A DNA stretch of 15,656 nucleotides, taken from contig JALTEL010000650.1 of NCBI GenBank assembly GCA_027073945.1, forward strand, positions 1 through 15,656. The letters are read 5' to 3'. Shown here one piece after another: positions 7,399-15,656 of the stretch. The notes under the pieces are model-generated. The model was not told the origin of the DNA. It did not search any database and worked only from the letters and a program-made list of their open reading frames with translations. This DNA is from Caldifarciminota bacterium (lineage in GTDB: Bacteria > WOR-3 > Hydrothermia > UBA1063 > CAJXJZ01). A program made the translations under genes and the position numbers. The stretch's first letter is position 1; every line of letters begins with the position of its first letter.

Positions 7399-8175
7399 TT
7401 ACGTTAAAAAGAAATATATTAAATAAAGAGGAGCTGTAAAAACTATGCTATCAATCCTATCAAGTACTCCTCCATGCCCCGGGAATATATTGGAGGAATC
7501 TTTAACTCCCTTTTCTCTCTTCCATATTGATTCTATTAAATCTCCAACAGTGGCCCCAAATGATATTATCAATGTTAAAAGCAATGCATGCACAAACAAA
7601 TTGTGCCCCGTGTGCATCAGAAATTTGAAGTATAACAAATATATCACGTACAAAATCACACTGCCGCCGACCAAACCTTCAACTGTTTTATTAGGACTTG
7701 CCTTGTAGGCCAATTTATGCTTTCCCATTGACTTACCGAAGATATATCCACCCGTATCGAAAATCCAGATGGCTGACAAAAATACAACAACATTCACAAA
7801 GCCAAGGCTTTCCCTCATAAGAAATATGGAAAATCCACCGGCAGTGAAATAAACAATTCCAAAAAACTCCTTAGCAAACTCAGAAAAAGCAAAGCCTTTT
7901 TTCCATCTGTATAGAAAAAATGCGATATAAAGAGAGGCAAGTCCAACCTCAAATTCTATAAAGAACTTTTTTAAAAAAAGCAAAATGACAAGTGATATTA
8001 TCAAAAACACGAATGAAGACAGGAAGCTGTTCACATCCAGACCAAGCAAAAAACAGTATTCATAGAATGCTCCAAGCATAAATAATATAATAAAAACAGA
8101 CAGCCAGACCCCTCCCAGGTAGAAGAATGCCAGTACCACCGGGATAAGCACAAGTGCGGTTAATATTCGCGTCAT
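7399..8175 (-). CDS. cdsA: Phosphatidate cytidylyltransferase (CDP-diacylglycerol synthase)
   Basis: 258 residues from ATG 8175. I prefer this start to the TTG at 8202 because MTRILTALVLIP is the usual beginning of the family, AGGGA lies 4-5 nt upstream, and the TTG would sit inside uppS. Multiple membrane helices, then DTGGYIFGKSMGKHKL followed by SPNKTVEGLVGG, and the C-terminal CDP-alcohol signature GDLIESIWKRE..KDSS..PGHGGVLDRID with its metal-binding acidic residues. It makes CDP-diacylglycerol from phosphatidic acid and CTP in the inner membrane, the branch point to phosphatidylglycerol and phosphatidylethanolamine. It follows uppS by 13 nt, the classic order. The usual next genes (dxr, rseP) are absent; pcm follows. 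Confidence 0.95.
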   Translation of the reverse strand: MTRILTALVLIPVVLAFFYLGGVWLSVFIILFMLGAFYEYCFLLGLDVNSFLSSFVFLIISLVILLFLKKFFIEFEVGLASLYIAFFLYRWKKGFAFSEFAKEFFGIVYFTAGGFSIFLMRESLGFVNVVVFLSAIWIFDTGGYIFGKSMGKHKLAYKASPNKTVEGLVGGSVILYVIYLLYFKFLMHTGHNLFVHALLLTLIISFGATVGDLIESIWKREKGVKDSSNIFPGHGGVLDRIDSIVFTAPLYLIYFFLT

Positions 8176-8188
8176 TATTTCCCTAAAA

Positions 8189-8869
8189 TTAAATGCCGCC
8201 AAATCTTCTCCGCCTTTCTGAAAATTGTTTTAAAACTTGAAGATAGTCATCCTCTCTGAAGTCCGGCCAATATTTCTCAACAAAAAACAGTTCGGTATAA
8301 GCAATTTGATAAAGCAAGAAATTTGAAATCCGCCTTTCCCCTCCTGTTCTTATAAGCATATCAGGGAATGGTACATCCGGCTTGTAGAGATATTTCGTAA
8401 ACTCCTCCTCGGAAACAGCAGTTTTATTTTCTTTGAGCAATTTGTTAATACCATCTATTATTTCCGTCCTACCTCCATAAGAAAGAGCAAGAAAAAGCTT
8501 AAGCCTTTTACAATCTTTTGTTTCTTCTTTTGCCAACGATATGCTATTCATGACCTCCTGTGGGATGATATTAAGGTTTCCTATTACATCAAATCTTACA
8601 CCGTTCCTTTTTAACTCCGGAGTTTCTTCATTTATGAGGTCCACAAGCATGCGCATCAAAAAATATACCTCTTCCTTCGGCCTTTTCCAGTTTTCAGTGG
8701 AAAATGTATAGAGCGTCAGGTATTCTACGCCCACATCCACTGAAATCTCTATAATATCTCTAACGGATTCCGCACCAACTCTGTGGCCTTCAAACCGCTC
8801 AAGACCCCTCTGTTTAGCCCATCTTCCATTCCCATCCATTATAATGGCCACATGACGGGGATAGCCCAC
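8189..8869 (-). CDS. uppS: Isoprenyl transferase, undecaprenyl-diphosphate synthase
   Basis: 226 residues, slightly shorter than the E. coli enzyme (253). Family marks: HVAIIMDGNGRWA (6-18) with catalytic Asp12, GHRVGAE (28-34), TLYTFSTENWKRP (about 52-64), LIRTGGERRISNFLLYQ (about 172-188) and the YTELFF..KYWPDF block. It condenses isopentenyl diphosphates in cis onto farnesyl diphosphate to make the undecaprenyl carrier used for peptidoglycan and for surface polysaccharides such as those exported by the Wza/Wzc genes in this window. The start is GTG at 8869, sharing one base with the TAG of frr; GGAGGAA at the very end of frr serves as Shine-Dalgarno sequence, so translation of the two is coupled. 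Confidence 0.96.
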   Translation of the reverse strand: MGYPRHVAIIMDGNGRWAKQRGLERFEGHRVGAESVRDIIEISVDVGVEYLTLYTFSTENWKRPKEEVYFLMRMLVDLINEETPELKRNGVRFDVIGNLNIIPQEVMNSISLAKEETKDCKRLKLFLALSYGGRTEIIDGINKLLKENKTAVSEEEFTKYLYKPDVPFPDMLIRTGGERRISNFLLYQIAYTELFFVEKYWPDFREDDYLQVLKQFSERRRRFGGI

Positions 8870-9423
8870 TATTCCTCCATTATATCTTTTTCTTTTTTCA
8901 ATGCGGATTCATTAACCGATTCAATGTATTTGTCTGTCAGTTTTTGAATCTCGGATTCACCCCTGTCTTTATCATCTTCTGATATTTCTTTATCTTTTTC
9001 CATCCTTCTTATCTTTTCAATACCGTCTCTTCTGATATTTCTTATAGCCACTCTCGTATCCTCGGCAAATTTTTTCACGATTTTCACCAGTTCCTCTCTC
9101 CTTTCCTCAGACATCGGGGGTATAGGAACTTTTATGGCATTCCCATCCACTCTTGGATTCAGCCCCAGACCTGATTTTTTTATTTCCCTATCAATTGCTG
9201 GAACCACAGTTTTATCCCATGCCTGTATAACCAGCAGGCTCGGGTCAGAAGCAGATATTGTAGCAATTTGCTTTATAGGAACCCTCTGGCCATAATAATC
9301 GACCTTTATGCCGTCAAGCAACTGCGGGGTGGCACGTCCTGTTCTCAATCTTGAAATCTCTGTCTGAAACATACTGAGGGCTTTAAACATTCTTTCTTCA
9401 ACATCTTTATAAACTTTCTCCAT
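8869..9423 (-). CDS. frr: Ribosome recycling factor
   Basis: 184 residues from ATG 9423, the standard family length (about 185). This start has GGGAGGT seven nt upstream; an in-frame TTG at 9450 would add nine residues without one. Family marks: SRLRTGRATPQLL (24-36), VDYYG (41-45), DPSLLVIQAWD, NPRVDGNAIKVPIPPMSEERREELVK, and a long charged C-terminal helix. RRF splits post-termination ribosomes together with EF-G and is essential. The three-helix bundle arrangement is evident from the two long helical regions flanking the beta domain. The usual pyrH, tsf and rpsB are not upstream; hutU is. No strong promoter could be placed in the 67-bp gap before it. Confidence 0.97.
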   Translation of the reverse strand: MEKVYKDVEERMFKALSMFQTEISRLRTGRATPQLLDGIKVDYYGQRVPIKQIATISASDPSLLVIQAWDKTVVPAIDREIKKSGLGLNPRVDGNAIKVPIPPMSEERREELVKIVKKFAEDTRVAIRNIRRDGIEKIRRMEKDKEISEDDKDRGESEIQKLTDKYIESVNESALKKEKDIMEE

Positions 9424-9450
9424 TTTTAACCTCCCATTTATAATAAGCAA

Positions 9451-9475
9451 ATAGGTAACAAAAACTGTAACCTAT
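9451..9475 (-). terminator. Possible weak terminator hairpin after hutU
   Basis: An inverted repeat, ATAGGTAAC (9451-9459) and GTAACCTAT (9467-9475), forms a nine-bp stem with one mismatch (9457 against 9469) and a 7-nt loop, starting 16 nt after the hutU stop. On the minus strand it is followed by ttgcttattat, a poor T-tract, so termination would be partial and frr might be read through from hutU. It could instead be an unrelated inverted repeat. Confidence 0.35.
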
Positions 9476-9490
9476 AATTAATGCCGCATT

Positions 9491-11146
9491 TTAACTTTCT
9501 TGCATTGGAATACGCAGTTTATGCTCCTTTGCCGTTTCTACAGCCTTTTCATAGCCGGCATCCGCATGCCTGACAACTCCAAGCCCCGGGTCATTGGTGA
9601 GAACTCTTTCAAGTTTTTTGCTTGCAAGCTCGGTTCCATCAGCAACAACCACCATCCCGGCATGCAAGGAATAGCCTATACCAACCCCACCGCCATGGTG
9701 GAAAGATACCCATGTTGCACCGGAAGAAACATTGAGCATGGCATTCAAAACTGGCCAATCCGCAATAGCATCAGACCCATCTTTCATAGCCTCGGTTTCC
9801 CTGTATGGAGACGCAACCGAGCCCGTGTCATGATGGTCTCTTCCAATTACAATCGGAGCATCAAGCTCACCATTTCTTACCATTTCATTAATGGCAAGCC
9901 CGAACTCTGCTCTCTGGCCCTGAGACAGCCAGCAGATTCTCGCAGGAAGTCCCTGCCACTTAACTTTTTTCTGCGCCATTTCAATCCATTTTTTAAGGTG
10001 CATATCTTTTGGGAAAAGTTCAAGCACCTTTCTATCTGTTTTGTAGATATCCTCTTCATTACCTGACAGAGCCACCCATCTGAATGGTCCTGAGCCTTCA
10101 GCAAAGAAATCCCTTATAAATGCGGGAACATATCCATGAATATCAAAAGCATTTTTAAGTCCATTATCATAAGCAAGTCTTCTCAGATTATTTCCGTATT
10201 CAAATGTGATTGCGCCTTTTCTCTGCATCTCAAGCATTGCTTCAACATGTCTTACAGAAGATTCACCAACCTTTTTCATATAAGTATCAGGGTCTTTCTT
10301 GCGCAATTCGTCAGCCTGCTCAACGGTCATTCCACCGGGGATGTATCCGTTTAACGGGTCATGAGCCGCCACCTGGTCGGTAAGCATGTCAGGTATAAAT
10401 CCTCTCTTTACCAATTCCGGATGGACATCTGCAGCATTGCCCAAAAGTCCGATGGAAAGGGGTTTTTTCTCCTTCTTTGCACTCTCTGCCATATCAAGAG
10501 CCTTATCAATAGAATCCGTCCATGTGTCAAGATATCCCGTTTTTATCCTTCTCTGTATAGCTCTGGGGTCAACTTCAACAGCTATCATGACACCGTCATT
10601 CAATGTGGCTGCGAGAGGCTGCGCCCCACCCATTTCACCGAGACCAGCAGTAAGCACTATTTTCCCTGCAAGAGAACCCTTATAATGTTTTTTTGCAGCG
10701 GCAAAAAACGTTTCATAGGTCCCCTGAAGTATTCCCTGTGTGCCAATGTATATCCATGAACCGGCCGTCATTTGCCCGTACATTATCAATCCTCTTTGTT
10801 CAAGTTCCCTGAAATATTCCCAGTTTGCCCACTTGGGCACGAGATTACTGTTGGCAATAAGAACCCTCGGTGCCCATTCGTGCGTTTTAAAAACGCCAAC
10901 AGGCTTACCTGATTGGACAAGCATGGTTTCATCCACATCAAGAGTTTTAAGAGTTCTGATAATTGCGTCAAAAGCTTCCCATGACCTTGCTGCCCTGCCT
11001 GTACCGCCGTATACAATCAAATGCGCCGGGTCTTTGGCAACATCCGGGTCAAGATTGTTCATTATCATTCTCATAGGAGCCTCTGTTTGCCACGATTTAC
11101 ATGTGAGAGTTTTACCTCTCGGCGCTCTGACAACTCTGTTCTCCAT
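9491..11146 (-). CDS. hutU: Urocanate hydratase
   Basis: 551 residues, full family length. Marks: an N-terminal region with [14 protein letters not shown] (46-59), a Rossmann NAD-binding loop [13 protein letters not shown] (165-177), [14 protein letters not shown] (399-412) whose Cys405 matches the reactive cysteine near position 410 of the Pseudomonas enzyme, and the closing block [23 protein letters not shown]. It hydrates urocanate to imidazolonepropionate with tightly bound NAD+, the second step of histidine breakdown. No hutH, hutI or hutG is nearby, so the rest of the pathway must be elsewhere or missing. ATG 11146 has AAGGAGG seven nt upstream and its own promoter. It is divergent from dnaB and lies where pyrH is often found before frr. 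Confidence 0.97.
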   Translation of the reverse strand: MENRVVRAPRGKTLTCKSWQTEAPMRMIMNNLDPDVAKDPAHLIVYGGTGRAARSWEAFDAIIRTLKTLDVDETMLVQSGKPVGVFKTHEWAPRVLIANSNLVPKWANWEYFRELEQRGLIMYGQMTAGSWIYIGTQGILQGTYETFFAAAKKHYKGSLAGKIVLTAGLGEMGGAQPLAATLNDGVMIAVEVDPRAIQRRIKTGYLDTWTDSIDKALDMAESAKKEKKPLSIGLLGNAADVHPELVKRGFIPDMLTDQVAAHDPLNGYIPGGMTVEQADELRKKDPDTYMKKVGESSVRHVEAMLEMQRKGAITFEYGNNLRRLAYDNGLKNAFDIHGYVPAFIRDFFAEGSGPFRWVALSGNEEDIYKTDRKVLELFPKDMHLKKWIEMAQKKVKWQGLPARICWLSQGQRAEFGLAINEMVRNGELDAPIVIGRDHHDTGSVASPYRETEAMKDGSDAIADWPVLNAMLNVSSGATWVSFHHGGGVGIGYSLHAGMVVVADGTELASKKLERVLTNDPGLGVVRHADAGYEKAVETAKEHKLRIPMQES

Positions 11147-11171
11147 ATTTTCCTCCTTGTGTTACCTCTTA

Positions 11172-11200
11172 ATTGTAAGATACTAAAGAGGTATAAGCAA
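11172..11200 (-). promoter_or_regulatory. Sigma-70-like promoter of hutU with short leader and Shine-Dalgarno
   Basis: On the minus strand, TTGCTT (11195-11200), a 17-bp spacer and TACAAT (11172-11177). Transcription would start near 11165, about 19 nt before ATG 11146, and the leader contains AAGGAGG. I see no operator or riboswitch in the 138-bp gap to dnaB; a direct or inverted repeat for a HutC-type repressor was not evident. Confidence 0.65.
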
Positions 11201-11255
11201 ACATTTCCTTATTTCATCTGTATTTTTATTATTATTGGGCATTAGTAAATCCTCT

Positions 11256-11284
11256 TTGATTATCCTGTGGCTTTGAATTAAAAT
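11256..11284 (+). promoter_or_regulatory. Promoter of dnaB, -10 box abutting the first ATG
   Basis: TTGATT (11256-11261), a 17-bp spacer and TAAAAT (11279-11284). The -10 box touches ATG 11285, so transcription should begin about 11291, which is exactly the second in-frame ATG (Met3). No Shine-Dalgarno sequence precedes either ATG. This predicts a leaderless message and a protein starting at Met3. Confidence 0.65.
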
Positions 11285-12664
11285 ATGGATATGACTAATA
11301 TCGAGATGCTGAATACAAAAGAGCCTCATTCCCTGGATGCTGAAATGTCTATATTAGGCGCGATGATGCTGTCAAAAGATGCCCTATACAAAGGCTCCGA
11401 AATGCTAAACAGAGAAGATTTTTTTATAGAATCAAACAGACTTATATTTGATGCTATCATTGAAAGCTTCAACAAAAGAGAAACAGCCGATGCACTTACA
11501 GTACGGGAATTATTAAAAGAAAAATCACAGCTAAAAGCAATCGGAGGTGAGGAATATCTTGCAAATATCATTGAGAATGTGCTTTCAGTGGCCCTTTTTG
11601 ATAAGCATGCAGATATAGTACTGGAAAAATCTTTGAACAGAAGGGTTATTCAGGCAGCAAAAGAAATATTGAACAATGCAATAACAGAAAAATTAAAAGG
11701 AGAGGAGCTTTTAGACAATTCAGAGCAGCTCATTCTTGAAATAAGGGAGCGTGGAGTTAGAAAGGGATTCACACGCATAAGTTCCCTTATGCACCCTCTC
11801 ATTGATTACATTGAAAGAACCCGGAAAGAAGGGAAAGGTATAACAGGTCTGCCTTCGGGATTTCCCGATTTCGACAATATGACAGCAGGATTCCAGAATG
11901 GGGACCTTATTGTTCTTGCATCAAGGCCATCACAGGGTAAAACTTCTCTCGCACTTACAATACTCCATTATCTTTCTGTTGTAGAAAAAATCCCAACTGC
12001 ATTTTTCAGCATTGAAATGAGCACGCAGCAAATCGGCCTCAGGCTGCTATGTATGGAAGCAAGGGTGTCAATGAACAAAGTAAGAACAGGCAGACTTAGT
12101 AGCTCAAAAGATATGCCGGCTCTCATAAAAGCTTCGGAAAAACTCAAAGAAGCACCCATCTACATCGACGATACCTCAGGCATTCCAATTCTTGAACTCA
12201 AGGCAAAAGCAAGGAGAATACACAGAGAAAAAGGCGTAAAGCTCGTTGCCGTGGATTACATGCAGTTAATACGCGCCCCAAGGCAGGAGAACAGACAACA
12301 AGAAGTTTCTCTTATATCAAGAGAATTAAAGGGACTTGCAAAAGAACTGCATATACCTGTTCTTGCCATGTCCCAGCTTTCAAGGGCATCGGAAAAAGGT
12401 GACAAAATCCGGCCCCCAAGACTTTCAGACCTGAGGGAATCAGGCTCTATCGAGCAAGATGCAGACCTTGTCTTTTTCATTTACAGACCAAATAAAGATG
12501 ACGAGCGGGATAGTGACACTGAAAAGGTAGAAATACGCATTGAGAAACAGAGGAATGGACCAATAGGAAGGGTAAGCCTCCTGTTTTTCAAGCCTTATAC
12601 GAAGTTTGAAAGTATGACAAGAGAGTCTGATTATTCGCAAGAGCCAATTGACGAAAATTTCTGA
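11285..12664 (+). CDS. dnaB: Replicative DNA helicase
   Basis: 459 residues from ATG 11285, or 457 from ATG 11291, which the promoter position favours. The N-terminal primase-interacting domain opens with PHSLDAEMSILGAMML (14-29). The RecA-like C-terminal domain has Walker A SRPSQGKTS (213-221, K219), the family's FFSIEMS (240-246), Walker B LVAVDYMQLI (320-329), AMSQLSRASE (361-370), LRESGSIEQDADLV (383-396) with the arginine finger region, and KQRNGPIG (421-428). It forms the hexamer that unwinds the fork ahead of the polymerase. No intein or insertion is present at Walker A, a common site for them. Its 3' end overlaps the next gene by 17 nt, so the two probably share a transcript. Confidence 0.97.
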   Translation: MDMTNIEMLNTKEPHSLDAEMSILGAMMLSKDALYKGSEMLNREDFFIESNRLIFDAIIESFNKRETADALTVRELLKEKSQLKAIGGEEYLANIIENVLSVALFDKHADIVLEKSLNRRVIQAAKEILNNAITEKLKGEELLDNSEQLILEIRERGVRKGFTRISSLMHPLIDYIERTRKEGKGITGLPSGFPDFDNMTAGFQNGDLIVLASRPSQGKTSLALTILHYLSVVEKIPTAFFSIEMSTQQIGLRLLCMEARVSMNKVRTGRLSSSKDMPALIKASEKLKEAPIYIDDTSGIPILELKAKARRIHREKGVKLVAVDYMQLIRAPRQENRQQEVSLISRELKGLAKELHIPVLAMSQLSRASEKGDKIRPPRLSDLRESGSIEQDADLVFFIYRPNKDDERDSDTEKVEIRIEKQRNGPIGRVSLLFFKPYTKFESMTRESDYSQEPIDENF

Positions 12665-15653
12665 CATAATACGTCATTTAAGACTAAAATATTTCTTATT
12701 ACACAGTCTTTCGGGTTTTGTCTTCATCAATATTTCAGCCTGTCTTGTATTAACAATACTAACCCATTTCAAACTGAGAAATGCCGATTGTACTATCCTA
12801 TTGATATCCGTGAACTTGCTTTATATATTGCTTGTGATAAGAAACCTGAAGGCACGAAAGTTAGCATCCATCATTGAAAAGCATAATCCATTCTTCTCCG
12901 AACAATTGCTGTCTCTTGTAGAACTCAGGACACAAGACAATTATTTTGTTAACCATTTAAATACTCAGGTAGCTCTGCTTATGGATTCACACAAAATAAA
13001 AATTCCATTTCCCCACCTGCTATTCAGGTTAAGTTATATAATAACTTTGATTTTTTTTCTTGTTATCCAGGTATTTCCAAATTACGCATTTGATATAAAA
13101 CGGTCAAGAACCCTGAAAACGAGCGCCAATGAGATTACTGCCTTCCCCGATTCTGTGTTGGATATCCGTATAATACCGGCCTGCAAACAAAAAATCTGCT
13201 TTATTCTTTACTCAAGAGGCCAGCAGAGAAGCATTTTATCAAGAAATTCAATAAAGATTTACGGACTTAAACCCGGTAGATACGCATTGTTTTCAAAAAC
13301 AAAAGGATATTACATAAATCCCGTAAAAATACAGATACTGGATACTCCTGTTATACTGGCAAAAAAATTATATGTGATGCCACCGGGATACACGGGTGTA
13401 AATGCACATAAACTAAAACATAATGAAATTGTGCTGGAGGGAAGTTATATCAAGGGTATTATCAAAGTGAAATCCGATTATTTTAAACTGATCTATGGAA
13501 AACTTACAAAAAAATACAGCGGGAATGTACACCTCATGCTCAAATTGAAACAAACTGCTCCAATAAGACTTGAGGCCTTTTCAGGGAATTTAATGAGAAA
13601 TATGGGAGTAATTAGCAATATTACCATTGTATCTGACATGCCCCCGGGAATTGAACTCATATACCCTTTAAAAAAAGAGAATGTGATAAAAAATGACACT
13701 TTGCATATTATTGCCCATATTTATGATGATATCGGCCTCTCTGGACTTTATATGTCCGCTTATACAAAGGGTATATCAAAAAAAGGCATTGTAAAAAAAT
13801 TTAAAGGTACAACGGATGATACTGTTTTTATTGCTCTTGATACCGGCAGCATGGGACTTGTGCAAGGAGATATCCTACACGTCATACTGACTGCCCGCGA
13901 CCTATCCGGGAAACAATCGCATCTTGACCTTTATTACAGGTATCCGCAAATCGAGGAAATGACAGAGGCAATAGCCGAGGGTCTTGAAAAGAGTTCGCAA
14001 AATATCAATGAAGGGACAATAAACGTGGACTCTTTAGGTAAAAGTATCAGCAAAATAGAACAGTATTTCAAAGAGCGCAGAGGCCTGAATAATTACGAAA
14101 AAGAGCAGTTGATTTCAAATTTGCAGAATACTGAAAAAACATTGAAAATGCTCAATAAGAATCTGAGCAATATTAACAGGGTTATGAATAACATGTCGGC
14201 ACTCTCAGGAGATGAAAAATTGATGAGACTTATGAAAGAAATAACAAAAAACTTAAACGATGCTCTTACGGAAGATATGAAAAAATTATTGCAAGAGCTT
14301 TCCAGAAAACAGCAGGTACGGGCAATGAACCAGCAACAACTTGAGTCTTATTTGAAAAACATAGAGAAAAGCAGGCAGAGACTTATGAATGACCTCACAA
14401 TGCTAAAGAAATTTCTTGCAGGTCTGAAACGGGAAATTCGAATGAAAAAAATGGTGCAATCCCTATCCAAACTCTTGCAACAGCAAAAAGAGCTCAATGA
14501 AAAAACAAAATACTTCAAGAATATAAAAAGTTTGGCAGGTGAGCAAAAAAAACTCCTTACGCAAACCGAATCCTTGAAGGACAGTCTGTCTCTACTTGCA
14601 GACAGCATGGAGAATGAGGCATTAAAGCACACCATCCAGCATATACTAAAAACCGATTTGAACAAGCTGAGAACTTACATGAAAAATGCCATGAATGCTT
14701 TGAACAAAGGCAACAAAAAAGGAAGTCTCAACTATGAAAGGCAATCAAGCATGCAACTCGGTTTAATCGTAGAAAAGATGAAAAAAGCGCTCACGGGTAT
14801 GGAAAACAACAGAGAGGCACGTATCCTCAATGTGGCAAAAAAATTAAGGGAGAGTTTGCTTTTTATTTCATTTGAAATAGAAAAGGATATTCCTCCGGAT
14901 TCTGATAGAGCCTATGCAATAAAATACTTTCTCAAAAAAGAGCTGGATAAAATGATGGAGCTTGGTGGGCTCACACTTATGTTTTCTTCAAGATATCTTC
15001 AACTTCTGGAATCCAGTATAGATTACCTAAATACGAATCCCAGAATGTCAATGGCAGAAGTAAATCTGATAATAAAAAAGCTCCTCACAATAGAGTCTAT
15101 GATGAAAGGCGGAGGGGGCAGTCAGGGCCAGGAAGATGAAATGGCCAGAATGCTAAAGAGATTATTAAAACAGCAGAGCCAAATCACAAAACAATCCGCA
15201 GGCATGCTGCCATTACCTATGCCTGTGCCGTCTCCCATGCAAGCTTTGCTCAGGCAAATGCTTGCCGAGCAGAGAAAAGCGGAAAAATTAGCGGAAATGC
15301 TGCAAAAGATGGGCAAGGGCAATATAAGCGAAGAGGCAAAAAAGGCACTATCCGAGATGAAAAAGGCTGAGAATGAACTCAGGAACGGACAATTTTCCGA
15401 AAATACACTCAAGCATCAGAGAAAAGCCCTCTCTCACCTTCTGAATGCAATGCGTTCAATAAGAAAAAAACAGGCTATTAATAAAAGGAAATCCCAACCG
15501 GGTAAATGGTACACGCCTCTGATACCTCAAAGGCCTTACGCTATTATACAAATGCAAAGAAGCAGAAAACTGCGTGAAAAGATTATGATGCAGGACATAA
15601 AAAATGTTAAAATGCTGCAGGAATATATCAATAATTTAATGAAAACTCATTAA
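12648..15653 (+). CDS. DUF4175-like membrane protein with long coiled coil
   Basis: 1001 residues. Three membrane helices near the N-terminus (about 19-39, 47-66 and 126-146), with ASIIEKHNPFFSEQLLSLVEL (73-93) between the second and third, as in DUF4175 proteins. Then Ig-like segments: MPPGYTG (244-250), IYDDIGLSGLYM (358-369) and ARDLSGK (416-422). From about 433 a very long Lys/Gln/Leu-rich helical region follows, broken by a Gly stretch near 820 and a Pro-rich linker near 852-866. The C-terminal HQRKALSHLLNAMRSIRKKQ (923-942) resembles a conserved block of the family. The function is unknown; the topology suggests an inner-membrane anchor with a large extracytoplasmic coiled coil. The start is TTG 12648, the only candidate before the first helix, inside the end of dnaB with just a weak AAGAG upstream. 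It ends 3 nt from the window edge. Confidence 0.8.
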   Translation: MTKISDIIRHLRLKYFLLHSLSGFVFINISACLVLTILTHFKLRNADCTILLISVNLLYILLVIRNLKARKLASIIEKHNPFFSEQLLSLVELRTQDNYFVNHLNTQVALLMDSHKIKIPFPHLLFRLSYIITLIFFLVIQVFPNYAFDIKRSRTLKTSANEITAFPDSVLDIRIIPACKQKICFILYSRGQQRSILSRNSIKIYGLKPGRYALFSKTKGYYINPVKIQILDTPVILAKKLYVMPPGYTGVNAHKLKHNEIVLEGSYIKGIIKVKSDYFKLIYGKLTKKYSGNVHLMLKLKQTAPIRLEAFSGNLMRNMGVISNITIVSDMPPGIELIYPLKKENVIKNDTLHIIAHIYDDIGLSGLYMSAYTKGISKKGIVKKFKGTTDDTVFIALDTGSMGLVQGDILHVILTARDLSGKQSHLDLYYRYPQIEEMTEAIAEGLEKSSQNINEGTINVDSLGKSISKIEQYFKERRGLNNYEKEQLISNLQNTEKTLKMLNKNLSNINRVMNNMSALSGDEKLMRLMKEITKNLNDALTEDMKKLLQELSRKQQVRAMNQQQLESYLKNIEKSRQRLMNDLTMLKKFLAGLKREIRMKKMVQSLSKLLQQQKELNEKTKYFKNIKSLAGEQKKLLTQTESLKDSLSLLADSMENEALKHTIQHILKTDLNKLRTYMKNAMNALNKGNKKGSLNYERQSSMQLGLIVEKMKKALTGMENNREARILNVAKKLRESLLFISFEIEKDIPPDSDRAYAIKYFLKKELDKMMELGGLTLMFSSRYLQLLESSIDYLNTNPRMSMAEVNLIIKKLLTIESMMKGGGGSQGQEDEMARMLKRLLKQQSQITKQSAGMLPLPMPVPSPMQALLRQMLAEQRKAEKLAEMLQKMGKGNISEEAKKALSEMKKAENELRNGQFSENTLKHQRKALSHLLNAMRSIRKKQAINKRKSQPGKWYTPLIPQRPYAIIQMQRSRKLREKIMMQDIKNVKMLQEYINNLMKTH

Positions 15654-15656
15654 AAG

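Noticed and set aside
8176..8202. TTG start for cdsA at 8202
   Set aside because: It lies inside uppS and adds nine residues not expected in the family; ATG 8175 has a Shine-Dalgarno sequence and the usual N-terminus.
9424..9450. TTG start for frr at 9450
   Set aside because: ATG 9423 has GGGAGGT at good spacing and gives the normal family length.
9424..9490. Separate promoter for frr in the gap after hutU
   Set aside because: TATAAA- and TATTAT-like boxes are present on the minus strand, but no reasonable -35 hexamer lies at 16-18 bp, so I could not support one.
10361..11186. Plus-strand open frames of 99-148 codons opposite hutU
   Set aside because: hutU is a full-length, strongly conserved enzyme on the other strand; these frames show no protein family features.
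11920..11960. Intein at the dnaB Walker A motif
   Set aside because: The motif is uninterrupted and the protein has normal length.

Overview
The window looks like a piece of chromosome from an uncultured or little-studied Gram-negative-type bacterium of lowish GC (roughly 40%, judged by eye). It carries bacterial house-keeping genes (frr, uppS, cdsA, dnaB), a Wza/Wzc-type polysaccharide export pair that implies a cell envelope with a periplasm, and a secreted protein ending in what looks like a type-9-secretion-style C-terminal sorting domain. That mixture, with a DUF4175-like membrane protein and the 'VPxGTF' domain of the secreted protein, recalls candidate phyla such as WOR-3 or Cloacimonadota. 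This placement is inference. The promoters I can see have ordinary sigma-70 spacing (hexamers 17 bp apart), which argues against Bacteroidota.

Layout. (1) 1-4814, minus strand: a three-gene operon transcribed towards the left edge. It encodes a secreted seven-blade beta-propeller protein, a small SLBB (Wza-like) export protein and a Wzc-like tyrosine autokinase cut off at the window edge. The genes overlap by 4 nt and abut with no gap, so they are probably made together; the propeller protein may be a surface product associated with the exported polysaccharide. (2) 4976-6169, plus: a monovalent cation:proton antiporter of the CPA2 type. (3) 6177-7331, minus: a long protein-L-isoaspartate methyltransferase with its own promoter. 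(4) 7399-9423, minus: the compact frr-uppS-cdsA cluster (ribosome recycling, undecaprenyl-PP synthesis, CDP-diacylglycerol synthesis), without the usual pyrH before it or dxr/rseP after it. (5) 9491-11146, minus: a solitary urocanate hydratase (hutU) with its own promoter. (6) 11285-15653, plus: dnaB followed by an overlapping 1001-residue DUF4175-like coiled-coil membrane protein.

Genes fill almost the whole window; no gene-free stretch exceeds 161 bp. Five sigma-70-like promoters were placed by eye. Three of them (antiporter, pcm, dnaB) sit so close to the start codon that the mRNAs should be leaderless or nearly so, and those genes lack a Shine-Dalgarno sequence. The other two (propeller operon, hutU) have short leaders with clear Shine-Dalgarno sequences. 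The most unusual features are this split in initiation style, the near-identical 141-bp blade repeats, and the apparent insertion of the whole propeller into the middle of another domain.
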